Shown: positions 16,602-26,536, numbered from the stretch's first letter. The stretch is DNA of 52,071 nt from Bacteroidota bacterium (GCA_018266795.1 JAFDZV010000052.1:1-52071), one strand, 5' to 3'. The notes: generated by a model not told the origin, from the letters alone. Program-made: numbers and translations.

Positions 16602-19600
16602 ATGAAGAAAGAGATAGTTATTAACGCGACCTCGAGCGAGATCCGCGTTGCCATTACCGAGGACGATCGTCTTGCAGAAATTTTCCTCGAAGTTCCCGAC
16701 AAAGAGCGCCATGTAGGCTCCATCTACCTTGGACGCGTCGAACGCGTGGTGCAGGGAATGAATGCCGCGTTCATCGATATCGGTGAGCCGCAGGATGCGT
16801 TTCTCCATTTCTCGGATGTCGGATCGGCGCTCGATGAGTTCAAGGATCTGCTGGACGAGCGCGATGAGGATGACGAGGATGATCAGGATGCGGCCGACGA
16901 GAAGGCCGCCCCGCGAAAGAACGGAAAGGCCGTACCTCCGGGCGATAAGAAGTCCGGCGGCGACGCCAGAAAGAAAGATTCCAACCGCCACGACCGTCGC
17001 GGCCGCGAGCCGCACGATACCGAAAGCACAGGCGAGCGCACCGATGAGGTTGCGCACGGAACGCAGCAGTCCGGACATGCCGAGCCGCTCGACAAGTCCG
17101 CACGCCGCAGTGGTAAACCCGAACCCGGACGCGACGGGCGCAGAGGCGACGAACGCCGAACGGACGAGCGGCGAAGCGATGGACGCCGCACTGGAGATGC
17201 GGACGATGCCGAGGGCTCACGCCGCCCCGACACCGCACCGGACGGTCGCAGACCCGCCGGGCGCGATATGCGCGTTGGCGAGAGCCGCCGGCACGATGAA
17301 CATGAGGAGCCGGACGAGACCGATGGCGAATTGATCGAGGGTGCTGACCCCACGCAGACGGGCGGCGAGGACGGATCGGAGGAACCCAAGCGGCGCAAAC
17401 GCAAGCGCGGACGCCGTGGCGGCCGCGGGCGCAATCGCCGTCGCGACTCGGAGACTCCGGCCGAGGGGTCGCACGAGGAGCCGGAGGGAGAGGAGCGCGA
17501 AGGCGAAGCCGATGGCGATGATGACGCCGCCGCGCGCCGACAACCGGCAGCCGAAGGCGGGCGCGGTGACAACGACCGCGGGCGCGGGCACCGTAATGAA
17601 CCTCCCCGGCACGAACGTGCCGACGCCGGAGACGATGACGATGATGATCGCGAGCAGGATGACGATGACGATCGGGAAGATGGCGCAGGGCATGCCGACG
17701 GCGACGACGATCGTCAGGATAACAGCGAGCAGGGACGCGAAGGCCGCCGCCGGCGGCGTGGACGCAGGGGGGGCAGGAATCGCCGCAAACGCGGAGGCGA
17801 AAACGAACGGCAGGACGGCACGCAGCAGATAGCGACGGACGCTCCACAGCAGCAGGCCGCAGGGAGCGGACGATCCGGTGAGGAACGGCGCACGGATGAC
17901 AGACGGCATCCCTCCGACCGCGATCAGCGCAATGATTCCGGACGCCGCCACGAGGGCGGCGCTCGCGATGGCGCTCGCAGCAGCGGACCCGATCGGGAAG
18001 GGCGCCCGGCACCGGAGTCTCGCCCGCATTCGGACGAACGGCACAGCACCCCGCGGCGCGAGGTTGCCGATCGCGGGCACGAATCCGCCGAGAGCCGTGG
18101 AACGGAACGAGCCGAGCACCGCACGCAGGAGACGAGCCGCACCGGCGGCGAACGCCGCGAGCACGATCGTACAGAGACACCGCAGGGCGCCGAGGCTGAA
18201 CAGATCCCCGCCCGCGCACCGCACCGCGGCAGGCAGGCGGCGGAGAGCCCCGAAGGGGATGCGGCCGCACCGAAGAAGCGCGGCGGATCGCGACGCAAGG
18301 AAGCACCCGTACCAGGCGAGAGCGGTCCGGCTGCGGACGAGGCCGGCGCCGGGAAGGAATCTGCGCCGAAGAAGACTGCGAGCCGGTCCGCGAAGAAGGC
18401 GGCGGCGCCGCGCGCCAAGCGCGGCCGGGCCGGAGACGACGACGTGAAGGGCTCCACGGTTGATGCCAAGCTTCCGACGTTTCAGACGAAGCGTTCCGGC
18501 GAGGTTACCATCGCTCTGGAGAAGGGACAGGATGTCATCGTACAGGTGACGCGTGAGTCGTACGCATCGAAGGGCGTGCGCGTCACCACGAAGGTGAGCC
18601 TCCCCGGCCGATTCCTGGTGTTGCTCCCGCTCGATCCCGCAATCGGCATCTCGCGCAAGGTTCAGAACATGAAGGAACGCCGGCGCCTGCGCCGGATCGC
18701 CAAGAGCATTCTTCCCGAGGGGCATGGATGCATCATCCGCACGGTTGCGCAGGACAAGGATGAGGAGGTGATCAAGCAGGATCTCATGAAGCTGATCGAG
18801 ACCTGGCGCGAGATCGAACAGAAGCTGAAGGTGAACGAAAAGCCTACCCTCCTCTACAAGGATCAGTCCATCGCCAACACAGTGATGCGCGATCTGTTCA
18901 CACCGGATACCAACCGGGTGGTGATCGACAACAAGGCGCTCTACAAGGAGATCCGCGACTACGTGGAGTGGGCGGCGCCCGGGCTTGCGGACAAGGTTGA
19001 GCTGTACACCGGATCGCGGCCCATCTTCGACGAGTTCAACATCGAGCGCGAGATCCAGAAGATCGCCGATCGCCGCGTGTACATTCCTTCCGGCGGCTAC
19101 GTGATCCTGGACCAGACCGAGGCGATGATGGTGATCGACGTGAACTCCGGCCGCTACGCGGGCAAGAAGGATCAGGAGCTGAATTCGCTTCGCACCAACC
19201 TGGAGTCAGCCCGGGAGATTGCCCGGCAGATCAGGCTGCGTGATATCGGCGGGCTGCTGGTGATCGACTTCATCGATCTGTACGACGAGAAGAACCGAAA
19301 GAAGGTCTACGACGAGCTGAAAAAGGAAATGCGCCGCGACCGCGCGAAGTCCGTGGTGCTGCCGATGACGCAGTTCGGCCTGGTGCAGATGACACGCCAG
19401 CGCATCCGCCAGCAGGTTGTGCAGACGATGTCGGAGCCGTGCCCGATCTGCTCCGGCAGCGGACTCGTACAGTCCAAGAGCACGGTTGCACGCAACATCG
19501 AACGCTGGCTGCAGCGCTTCAAGGAAGGCTCGCGCGAGTTCCGGCTCACCCTCACCGCAAATCCGATGATCATCAACTACCTCACAGAGGGAGAGATGAG

Positions 19601-21122
19601 CCGGCTTACGCGGATGATGCTGAAGTACTTCGTACGCATCAAGGTGGTGCCCGACGAGTCGCTTCCGGTATCGGACTTCCGTTTCTTCTCCACCAGGCTT
19701 CAGGCCGATATCACGGAGAAGTTCGCCGAGGATCCGAATGCCCGCAAGAAGGAGGAGAAGGCGCGCAAGCTGGAAGCCAAGAAGGAGGAGGCGCGCAAGG
19801 AGGAGGAACGACGCGAGGCGTCGGGTCGCGAAGGCGATGAGCGCGGTGAAGCGCGGGAGAAGCGCGGCCATGGCGACCGGAAGGAGCGCGGCGAACGTTC
19901 CCTGCGCGATGAGCGCAATGGACACGAGCAGCGCGACAACAGAAAGGATCGCGCTCCGCAGACCGGAACCGCTCGCGAAGGTGAACGTCGTGATACCGAA
20001 CGCCGCGACCGGAACAAACGGGACGGTGAACGGAGCGGCGGCCACGAGCCGAATGCGCACGGCGAGCGCGGCGACCGGCAGAAGGGCCAGCATCGCCACG
20101 GCGAGCCGCCGCAGAAGGTCGAGCGCCGGGCCGACGAGCGCCGAGGCGATGAACGGAGGAACGAGAGCCGCCGCGACGAGGGCCGCGGTGATGACCGTCG
20201 AAGCGACGGCCGCAGGCATGACGAGCATCGAGGTGAGAAGCGCACGCACGACGATGCGCATGCGGGCGAACGCAGAACCGACGAACAACGCAGAACCGAC
20301 GAGCGCCGAGGCGACGGGAGGCGCGGCTCTGAACCGCGCGCGGCCGAACCACGCGGCGCCGGGCCGAGAAGTGACGAGCCGCGGGGCGAACGGCGCGGCG
20401 ATGAGAGACGAGGCGGTGAACGGCGCTCCGATGAACGGAGAAGCGGCCAGCACCACGGTGATGCCCGCCGCGCGGGGGGACCGAATGCCGGCGAGCGACG
20501 GGAGGATGCGGCACGGAATGACCAACGGGACAGTCGGCGTCCGGAGGGACGACCGGAGGAGCGGCGCAACGAAGGCCGGCGACCGGAACGGCGGCACGAA
20601 GGGCAGGAAACGGCGGCGCATGGCGCCGATCAGCCCGCGGCCCGCGGCGATGGCGGTCCGCGCCGGACGCCTGAGCGGCCGGAACGCAGCGTACCGGCGG
20701 TAGAACCGGCACAGACGGAGCAGGCAGCCGCACCGGCGACGCGGAAGAGCACGCGACGTACGCCGGCACCCCGCAAGGGCAGTCACGAGGCGCAGCAGGT
20801 GCTGCCGCTGATTGCACCGGCCCACGACGGTACGGCGGCCGCAGCTTCGGATGAGCAGGCACCGGCAACTCGCGCTCCGCGAAAGGGACGGACTGCTTCA
20901 ACCGCATCGGCAGGCCGCACGAAGCCCATGCCGGCCGAGGGCGCCGCCGTGGAACCGCAGGCAGAGCCGGCACCGCGTCCGAAGCGGCAACCGCGCCGCA
21001 CGGCGGCACCGGAAGGAACCGCTCCGGAGCCCGCAGCCGGCGGCGAAGCGGAACCGAAGACTCGAAAGGCGCGTGCGCCGCGCCGAAGCAAGCCATCAGG
21101 AGATGGCGCCGGCAGCGAGTAG
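16602..21122 (+). CDS. rng: Ribonuclease E/G, giant form with two disordered regions
   Basis: Endoribonuclease of 1506 aa for mRNA decay and rRNA processing. Conserved parts: an N-terminal RNase H-like start (KKEIVINATSSEIRVAITED) and the first half of the S1 domain (GSIYLGRVERVVQGMNAAFI) to about residue 83. A charged low-complexity insertion covers about residues 84-620; the second half of S1 follows (about 623-670), then the 5' sensor and DNase I-like catalytic region with Asp846 (VIDVNSGRY) and Asp889 (LVIDFIDL), spaced 43 apart as in E. coli Asp303/Asp346. The Zn-link is CPIC (Cys947, Cys950). From about 1045 a second disordered tail runs to the end. Both disordered parts share RRxDERR-type motifs. 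Typical RNase G is about 500 aa. No frameshift is needed. Confidence 0.95.
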   Translation: MKKEIVINATSSEIRVAITEDDRLAEIFLEVPDKERHVGSIYLGRVERVVQGMNAAFIDIGEPQDAFLHFSDVGSALDEFKDLLDERDEDDEDDQDAADEKAAPRKNGKAVPPGDKKSGGDARKKDSNRHDRRGREPHDTESTGERTDEVAHGTQQSGHAEPLDKSARRSGKPEPGRDGRRGDERRTDERRSDGRRTGDADDAEGSRRPDTAPDGRRPAGRDMRVGESRRHDEHEEPDETDGELIEGADPTQTGGEDGSEEPKRRKRKRGRRGGRGRNRRRDSETPAEGSHEEPEGEEREGEADGDDDAAARRQPAAEGGRGDNDRGRGHRNEPPRHERADAGDDDDDDREQDDDDDREDGAGHADGDDDRQDNSEQGREGRRRRRGRRGGRNRRKRGGENERQDGTQQIATDAPQQQAAGSGRSGEERRTDDRRHPSDRDQRNDSGRRHEGGARDGARSSGPDREGRPAPESRPHSDERHSTPRREVADRGHESAESRGTERAEHRTQETSRTGGERREHDRTETPQGAEAEQIPARAPHRGRQAAESPEGDAAAPKKRGGSRRKEAPVPGESGPAADEAGAGKESAPKKTASRSAKKAAAPRAKRGRAGDDDVKGSTVDAKLPTFQTKRSGEVTIALEKGQDVIVQVTRESYASKGVRVTTKVSLPGRFLVLLPLDPAIGISRKVQNMKERRRLRRIAKSILPEGHGCIIRTVAQDKDEEVIKQDLMKLIETWREIEQKLKVNEKPTLLYKDQSIANTVMRDLFTPDTNRVVIDNKALYKEIRDYVEWAAPGLADKVELYTGSRPIFDEFNIEREIQKIADRRVYIPSGGYVILDQTEAMMVIDVNSGRYAGKKDQELNSLRTNLESAREIARQIRLRDIGGLLVIDFIDLYDEKNRKKVYDELKKEMRRDRAKSVVLPMTQFGLVQMTRQRIRQQVVQTMSEPCPICSGSGLVQSKSTVARNIERWLQRFKEGSREFRLTLTANPMIINYLTEGEMSRLTRMMLKYFVRIKVVPDESLPVSDFRFFSTRLQADITEKFAEDPNARKKEEKARKLEAKKEEARKEEERREASGREGDERGEAREKRGHGDRKERGERSLRDERNGHEQRDNRKDRAPQTGTAREGERRDTERRDRNKRDGERSGGHEPNAHGERGDRQKGQHRHGEPPQKVERRADERRGDERRNESRRDEGRGDDRRSDGRRHDEHRGEKRTHDDAHAGERRTDEQRRTDERRGDGRRGSEPRAAEPRGAGPRSDEPRGERRGDERRGGERRSDERRSGQHHGDARRAGGPNAGERREDAARNDQRDSRRPEGRPEERRNEGRRPERRHEGQETAAHGADQPAARGDGGPRRTPERPERSVPAVEPAQTEQAAAPATRKSTRRTPAPRKGSHEAQQVLPLIAPAHDGTAAAASDEQAPATRAPRKGRTASTASAGRTKPMPAEGAAVEPQAEPAPRPKRQPRRTAAPEGTAPEPAAGGEAEPKTRKARAPRRSKPSGDGAGSE

Positions 21123-21150
21123 CCGACGGCACGGCATCCCTTGCGGTTTA

Positions 21151-21311
21151 GAGTTCCCGGCAAAACAGGATGTTGTTCTCCTCCACTCGGCTTGTTCCTG
21201 CAACCGACCAGGAACTCACGGCAAGCAGCAGGCGAGTGTACAAAGAACCGGACCTTTGGTTGTGAGAGGCCGCAGGTTACGAGTTCAGCCTGTTGCCAGG
21301 AACTCTCGGAT
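21151..21311 (+). repeat. Dispersed intergenic element, copy B
   Basis: The core GGATGTTGTTCT (21168) to GTACAAAGAACC (21249) spans 82 bp. The flanks GAGTTCCCGGCAAAACAGG (21151-21169) and, inverted, CCTGTTGCCAGGAACTC (about 21290-21306) look like imperfect terminal inverted repeats of 17-19 bp, suggesting a non-autonomous mobile (MITE-like) origin. It lies between rng and dxr. Confidence 0.8.
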
Positions 21312-21409
21312 ATCGATGGCGCCGCGATCGGCCTCCGATCGCGGCGCCCCCCCTTCAACAAACGCTCGCGTCGTTGAGCATCTCTCATCCTTCCGAATTC
21401 GGATCCCGC

Positions 21410-22558
21410 GTGCAGTCCATTACGATTCTCGGCGCAACCGGTTCGATCGGAACGCAGACGCTGGATGTGGTCAGGGCCAACCCTGACCGGTATCGAGCCG
21501 CATGTCTTACCACCAATCGGAACATCGAACTCCTGGCCGATCAGATCGCCGAGTTCCATCCCGATCTGGTGGTGGTGCGCGAGGTGCGTGCCGCCGAGGA
21601 ACTGCGCCGCCGGAATCCCGGCGATGTGGAGATCCTTGTGGGAGACGAAGGTCTCCTCCGGGCGGCGACATACCCGGATGTCGAGGTGGTGATGAGCGCC
21701 ATGGTGGGGTTCGCCGGCCTTGTGCCGACCATCGCCGCCATTCGCGCCGGCAAACGCATCGCGCTTGCGAACAAGGAGACGCTGGTTGTTGCCGGCGAGC
21801 TGATCAACTGCCTGCTGAAGGATCTCGGCGGCTCGCTGATCCCGGTGGACAGCGAGCACAGCGCAATCTTCCAATGTCTGGCGGGCGAATCGCCGTCGGA
21901 GATCGAACGGATCATTCTCACCGCGTCCGGCGGCCCGTTCCGGGAACTCCCCGCGGAGGAGTTCGCACGAATCACGCCGGAACGTGCACTGAAGCACCCC
22001 AACTGGAGCATGGGGCCGAAGATCACCATCGACTCCGCAACCCTCATGAACAAGGGGCTGGAGGTGATCGAGGCGCGATGGCTGTTCGACACGCTCCCCG
22101 GCCAGCTTTCCGTGGTTGTGCATCCGCAGTCGATCATTCACTCCATGGTGGAGTTCATCGACGGATCCGTGAAGGCGCAGCTGGGGCTGCCGGACATGCG
22201 CCTGCCGATCCAGTATGCGCTCGCCTATCCCGAACGGATCGCCAACGCGCACCCGCGCCTATCGCTTTCCGCTCTCGGGACGCTGACATTCTTCGAACCG
22301 GACACCGGCCGCTTCCCCGCCCTGCGCCTGGCCTACGAGGCGCTTGAACGAATGGGAACCGCTCCGGCGATACTCAACGCAGCCAACGAAGTTGCCGTTG
22401 CCGCCTTCCTGGACGGAACCATCACGTTTACCGACATCCCCCGCCTGATCGAGCGAGCGCTCGCGGAGATCCCGGTGCGCGACGCCCCGACACTTGACGA
22501 TATCCTGGAAGCGGATACAACAACCCGAAGGACTGTTCGTTCATATACGGGTTGTTGA
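21410..22558 (+). CDS. dxr: 1-deoxy-D-xylulose 5-phosphate reductoisomerase
   Basis: Second enzyme of the MEP isoprenoid pathway, making 2-C-methyl-D-erythritol 4-phosphate with NADPH; 382 aa, family length. Start of the conserved fold is SITILGATGSIGTQTLDVV; LANKETLVVAGEL, the metal-binding region PVDSEHSAIFQCL, TASGGPFRE and HPNWSMGPKITIDSATLMNKG are all present. I use the GTG at 21410 (VQSITILGATGS), since the frame upstream runs through non-conserved sequence to 21293. A dxr-rseP order is common in bacteria, and rseP follows here after 322 bp. Confidence 0.95.
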   Translation: MQSITILGATGSIGTQTLDVVRANPDRYRAACLTTNRNIELLADQIAEFHPDLVVVREVRAAEELRRRNPGDVEILVGDEGLLRAATYPDVEVVMSAMVGFAGLVPTIAAIRAGKRIALANKETLVVAGELINCLLKDLGGSLIPVDSEHSAIFQCLAGESPSEIERIILTASGGPFRELPAEEFARITPERALKHPNWSMGPKITIDSATLMNKGLEVIEARWLFDTLPGQLSVVVHPQSIIHSMVEFIDGSVKAQLGLPDMRLPIQYALAYPERIANAHPRLSLSALGTLTFFEPDTGRFPALRLAYEALERMGTAPAILNAANEVAVAAFLDGTITFTDIPRLIERALAEIPVRDAPTLDDILEADTTTRRTVRSYTGC

Positions 22559-22880
22559 TCCCTGCCGGACGGCATACCGTACCGCTATTCGAACGGTACG
22601 ACAATGCGTCTGGTTCTTGGGACGCTCGGCTGCGGCGAGCTGTAGTGCTTGGCAATAAGGAGGCGAAAAGTCACAGGTCGCCAAGAACCAAGTCCAAAGC
22701 CGGCGCCCGTTCGCACAAAATCAATGAAACGGAAGCAGGCGGCGGGCGCAGCAACATTTTACCCTGTGGCATTACGGCTCTTCCACTATTTTTACCGGCG
22801 ATCGGTATCCGGCCTCGCGGCCGCATCACCTCGATCGGGCCTCACCCCGAGAACGCTTCGCAGCAGCAATTGCATTCATC
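22559..22880. other. Intergenic region between dxr and rseP
   Basis: 322 bp without a gene. GTACCG/CGGTAC forms a small hairpin near 22578-22598. TGGTTCTTGG (about 22612-22621) and CCAAGAACCA (about 22680-22689) form a 10-bp inverted repeat with a 58-nt interior. The left part (TGGTTCTTGGGACGCTCGGC) resembles the dispersed element read in reverse, so this may be a decayed relative. Confidence 0.55.
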
Positions 22881-24227
22881 ATGGTTTTGATTGAACAGAT
22901 CCTGTCGTTCATCGTCCTGGTTGGCATCCTCGTGTTCATACACGAGCTGGGCCATTTCCTCGCGGCGCGATGGACAGGCATGCGCGCCGACGTGTTCGCC
23001 GTTGGCATGGGCCCGCGCCTTGTTGGATGGAACAAGAAAACCGGCTTCACGTTCGGCAAGCTTCCGGCAAACCTGGAGCTCGAGGGGCATACGGACTATC
23101 GCATCTCGGCCTTTCCCATCGGCGGGTACGTGAAGATTCTCGGGATGGTGGACGAGAGCATGGACACCGATTTCGCCACCCGGCCACCGCAGCCGTGGGA
23201 GTTCCGATCCAAGGGAACGCTTGCGAAGACGTTTGTGATTTCGGCCGGCGTGATTCAGAACATTCTCCTCGCCATCGTGCTGATGTTCTGCCTGAACTAT
23301 TTCGGCGGCAAGGACTATCAGAACACCACCCGCATCGGCGTAGTGACACCGAACGGGCTGGCCGATCGCGTCGGCTTCAGGACCGGCGACCGCATCGTGT
23401 CGGTGAACGGAACGGCTGTACAGTACTTCGATGAAGTGCCCCGCCTGATTCTCGCAGGAGGGAACGAGGCAACCGTGGTGGTTGAGCGCAACGGTACGTC
23501 CGTGCCGCTCTCCGTACGCACAGGCGCCGATACCGGGGCCGCCGCGCTCGATCTGGTGCCGGAGAAGTCCGAGATAGACATCGTAAAGGTGAATGCCGGT
23601 TCACCAGGCGCGGCCGCCGGCATCAAGGCCGGCGACAAGATCGCCACGATCGACGGGCTCCCCGTTGCCTCCGTGGTTCGCGCAACGGAACTGATCAAGT
23701 CGCACAAGGATCGCGACGTGCAGCTCACGGTGATTCGCGGCGGCACCGTAACGCCGATCACCGCACACCCCGGGAAGGACGGCCTGCTCAACATCGAGCT
23801 TGACCAGAAGTATCTCGGCACGATGTATCACCGGAGCTACTCGTTCACCGAATCCATCTCCGCCGGATGGAACGATGCATGGTCGTTCGCCGGTGGAACG
23901 TTCGAGATGATCGGCAAGCTGCTTACCGGACGCGCCAGGCTGAAGGATTCGGTTGGCGGCCCGCTGAAGATCGCCGTCTACGCGCAGCGCGCGGCGAGCG
24001 AAGGTTTCCCGGAGTTCATCAAGCTGATGGCGCTCCTCTCGATGACGCTCGCATGCATGAACATCCTCCCCATCCCCGCTCTCGACGGCGGCCATCTGGT
24101 GTTCATCCTGGTTGAAGGAATCATCCGTCGCGAAGTGCCCATGAAGCTTCGCATGGCCGTGCAGCAGGCAGGATTCGTACTGCTTCTGATCTTCATGGTC
24201 TTCGTTCTCGTCAACGATATCGGTTGA
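22881..24227 (+). CDS. rseP: RIP metalloprotease RseP (site-2 protease)
   Basis: Intramembrane zinc protease (448 aa) that cleaves membrane-bound regulators such as anti-sigma factors after site-1 cut, and remnant signal peptides. The zinc motif HELGH lies near residues 21-25 (FIHELGHFLAARW) in the first membrane segment; the third ligand sits in the LDG motif NILPIPALDGGHLVF near the C-terminus. Two PDZ domains lie between (NGLADRVGFRTGDRIVSVNG and PGAAAGIKAGDKIATIDG). The C-terminal membrane helix is present. The ATG at 22881 has no clear Shine-Dalgarno sequence. Anti-sigma partners are not in the window. Confidence 0.95.
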   Translation: MVLIEQILSFIVLVGILVFIHELGHFLAARWTGMRADVFAVGMGPRLVGWNKKTGFTFGKLPANLELEGHTDYRISAFPIGGYVKILGMVDESMDTDFATRPPQPWEFRSKGTLAKTFVISAGVIQNILLAIVLMFCLNYFGGKDYQNTTRIGVVTPNGLADRVGFRTGDRIVSVNGTAVQYFDEVPRLILAGGNEATVVVERNGTSVPLSVRTGADTGAAALDLVPEKSEIDIVKVNAGSPGAAAGIKAGDKIATIDGLPVASVVRATELIKSHKDRDVQLTVIRGGTVTPITAHPGKDGLLNIELDQKYLGTMYHRSYSFTESISAGWNDAWSFAGGTFEMIGKLLTGRARLKDSVGGPLKIAVYAQRAASEGFPEFIKLMALLSMTLACMNILPIPALDGGHLVFILVEGIIRREVPMKLRMAVQQAGFVLLLIFMVFVLVNDIG

Positions 24228-24280
24228 TCATGGCGGAACCCCATCGGAGCGGTGCACTGTGGGTGCAACGCTATCGCAGT

Positions 24281-24305
24281 GAAGCGCGGTTGATGGCCGC
24301 GCTTC
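24281..24305 (+). terminator. Hairpin after rseP (9-bp stem)
   Basis: GAAGCGCGG pairs with CCGCGCTTC across TTGATGG, about 55 bp after the rseP stop codon; weak T-tract. Possible terminator or mRNA stabiliser. Confidence 0.55.
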
Positions 24306-24363
24306 TCCGTTACGGCAACATCCGCACGCGGCCGCGCGCGCATTCCCCTTCCTCCTTCAGCCT

Positions 24364-25188
24364 GTGAATCCGAATCTCCGCATCCTTGTTTCGAACGACG
24401 ACGGCATCGACGCACCCGGTATCTTCGCACTGGTCACGGCGCTCCGTTCGGTTGGGCACGTGGACGTCGTTGCCCCGATGACGCAGCAATCCGCCGTTGG
24501 GCATGCGCTCACGGTTGCGCTTCCGCTGCGTGCGATTCGCCGCGAACGCCAGGGCCTGCCGTTCGGCTGGGGAGTGAGCGGCACGCCGGCGGACTGCATC
24601 AAACTGGGAACGCAGCATCTGCTGGATGCGCAGCCGGATCTCGTTGTCAGCGGCATCAACCACGGACGCAACACCGCGGTGTCGCTGATCTACTCCGGCA
24701 CGGTCTCGGCCGCCACGGAGGCAGCGGTACTCGGCATCCCCTCCATTGCGATCTCGCTGGACGACGTCTCCGATGAGGCCGACTTCTCCGCCGCGGCGCT
24801 GGTGGCGCAATGGATCACGCCCATCGTTGCCGAACGCGGCCTGCCGCGCGGCGTTCTTCTGAATGTCAACGTCCCCAGGCTGCCGGCCTCGGAGATCCGC
24901 GGCATCCGCGTTGCGCCGCAGGGGGAATCGTATTGGAACGATATCTACGAACGGCGGCTGGATCCGATGGGCCGGCCGTACTACTGGCTGAGCGGCGAGC
25001 ATGTGCTGGTTGGCCCGAAGGAGAGCGACGACGGCCTGCTCTCCGATGGCTATGTGACCCTGACTCCGGTGCACTACCGTCTCACCGAGGAGCCGATGCT
25101 CGCGACAATGCGCGGCTGGGGAATCGAATCGGAGAACGGACTGCTCGGCTCCCTCTCTGCCACCGGCCCGGCGCAGGCCAACCGGTAA
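24364..25188 (+). CDS. surE: 5'/3'-nucleotidase SurE
   Basis: Metal-dependent phosphatase (274 aa) acting on nucleoside 5'/3'-monophosphates in stationary-phase survival and repair. The metal motif ILVSNDDGIDAPGI has the Asp-Asp pair and the downstream PMTQQSAVGHALT supplies the Ser/Asn ligand; GTPADCIKLG, VSGINHGRN and YSGTVSAATEA are family signatures. The start is a GTG at 24364, taken because the conserved strand begins six residues later. It lies 136 bp after rseP and 36 bp before the LptG-like gene, probably in the same operon as the latter. Confidence 0.93.
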   Translation: MNPNLRILVSNDDGIDAPGIFALVTALRSVGHVDVVAPMTQQSAVGHALTVALPLRAIRRERQGLPFGWGVSGTPADCIKLGTQHLLDAQPDLVVSGINHGRNTAVSLIYSGTVSAATEAAVLGIPSIAISLDDVSDEADFSAAALVAQWITPIVAERGLPRGVLLNVNVPRLPASEIRGIRVAPQGESYWNDIYERRLDPMGRPYYWLSGEHVLVGPKESDDGLLSDGYVTLTPVHYRLTEEPMLATMRGWGIESENGLLGSLSATGPAQANR

Positions 25189-25224
25189 TCATCTTCAGAC
25201 TGCGCACACTTCAGGCTTCGTGCA

Positions 25225-26385
25225 ATGTTCGACAGACTGGATCGCTATATCGTTCGCCAGTTCATCCTGACGTTTCTCTTCGGGATGCTGGCGTTCATCG
25301 TGATCTATGTGGCGGTTGATCTGATGGAGCACCTCGGAGATTTCTTCGATCACAAGGTGCCCACCATGGTGATCGTGCAATTCTATCTCTACCAGGTCCC
25401 GGACATCATTCATCTGATTGTCCCGATCAGCACGCTGCTCGGAAGCCTCTTCACCATCGGCCGCCTGGACACCACGCACGAGCTTACGGCAATGCGTGCG
25501 AGCGGGCGCAGCATGCGCCGTGTTGCGCTGCCGCTTCTGCTCTGCGGCCTGTTGATAAGCGGCGGCATGGTCTACTTCGACGGATGGCTGGTTCCGATCT
25601 CGAACAAGCGGCACTATGCGATCAACCGCCAGTATCTGGGGCAGGATCTGATCACCGGCCAGCGGAACGTCTTCCTGCGCATCTCCGCCAACGTGAACCT
25701 TCTGATGGATTACTTCGATCCGGCAAAGGCCGATGCGCACCTTGTCAGCATCGAACGGTTCGATACTGCGTCGCGCATTCCGATCTCGAAGCTACAGCGC
25801 ACCTCCCCCTCCGCATACAACTTCAAGGTTGATACGGCAACCACGATGAAGATCACGGAGCGCATCGACGCATCGGTGATGCACTACGACTCGGTAAAGA
25901 AGATCTGGGTGCTGATAGGCGGCATCAGCCGCAACCTGCAGGATCCGGACAAGGTGGTGGCCACGAGCTTCGATCGCCGGGAACTTCCGTCGCTTCCGAT
26001 CACGCCGCAGGAGCTGAACCTCTCGCAGGAAAACATCAACGAGCTGAGCGTGGAGGAGTTCCGCGAGCGGATCGAACAGGAGGAGCTTGGCGGGCGCGAC
26101 GTGAACCATCTATGGGTGGATTACTACGCAAAGTTCTCCTTCCCCTTCTCCGCGATGATCGTGATCTTCTTCGGCATCCCCTTCTCCAGCGGGCAGCGCA
26201 AGAGCGGTGCGGCCGTTCAGATTGCGATCACCGCTCTTGTGAGCGCAATCTATCTGGTGCTTACCGAGATCAGCAAGACGCTCAGTTACGGCGACGCCGT
26301 GCCGCCGATCGCCGTGGCCTGGCTGGTGAACGTTCTCTTCCTGCTGGTGGGGACGGCGAACCTGTTCCGTGTGGAGCGGGGATGA
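25225..26385 (+). CDS. LptF/LptG-family lipopolysaccharide export permease
   Basis: YjgP/YjgQ-family inner-membrane protein (386 aa) that, with LptB and a partner permease, extracts LPS for transport to the outer membrane. The N-terminus DRYIVRQFILTFLFGMLAFI and the coupling segment RLDTTHELTAMRASGRSMRR are typical. Membrane segments lie at about 10-35, 55-80, 100-125, and three more after 300, with a periplasmic jellyroll region between. The family cannot be split into LptF or LptG securely; I lean to LptG. The end overlaps the upstream open frame of moeA, but the true moeA start is 150 bp later. Confidence 0.9.
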   Translation: MFDRLDRYIVRQFILTFLFGMLAFIVIYVAVDLMEHLGDFFDHKVPTMVIVQFYLYQVPDIIHLIVPISTLLGSLFTIGRLDTTHELTAMRASGRSMRRVALPLLLCGLLISGGMVYFDGWLVPISNKRHYAINRQYLGQDLITGQRNVFLRISANVNLLMDYFDPAKADAHLVSIERFDTASRIPISKLQRTSPSAYNFKVDTATTMKITERIDASVMHYDSVKKIWVLIGGISRNLQDPDKVVATSFDRRELPSLPITPQELNLSQENINELSVEEFRERIEQEELGGRDVNHLWVDYYAKFSFPFSAMIVIFFGIPFSSGQRKSGAAVQIAITALVSAIYLVLTEISKTLSYGDAVPPIAVAWLVNVLFLLVGTANLFRVERG

Positions 26386-26536
26386 CATTCTGCTACGATC
26401 GGAAGCGCTGCATTCGGGTCACAGCACGGGCGCTTCGATTGTCGTTGTATGGCCGGGGTCGGTTGTACAGCATTCCCACGCGGCAGCGGCGCCACGCGAC
26501 CTGGATGGCGCCGGCCGATTCAATCCGATTCCACCG

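Noticed and set aside
17217-18725. Long open frames antisense to the RNase E/G insertion (also 16840-18306 and 19206-20825)
   Set aside because: Low-complexity Ala/Arg/Val-rich shadows of the disordered regions; no ribosome sites, and the sense frame has all enzyme motifs.
21151-21311. Insertion sequence
   Set aside because: No transposase frame is present in or near any copy of the dispersed element, so only a non-autonomous origin can be proposed.
26386-26536. Molybdenum-cofactor riboswitch upstream of moeA
   Set aside because: I could not trace the conserved multi-stem pattern; only ordinary GC-rich sequence was seen.
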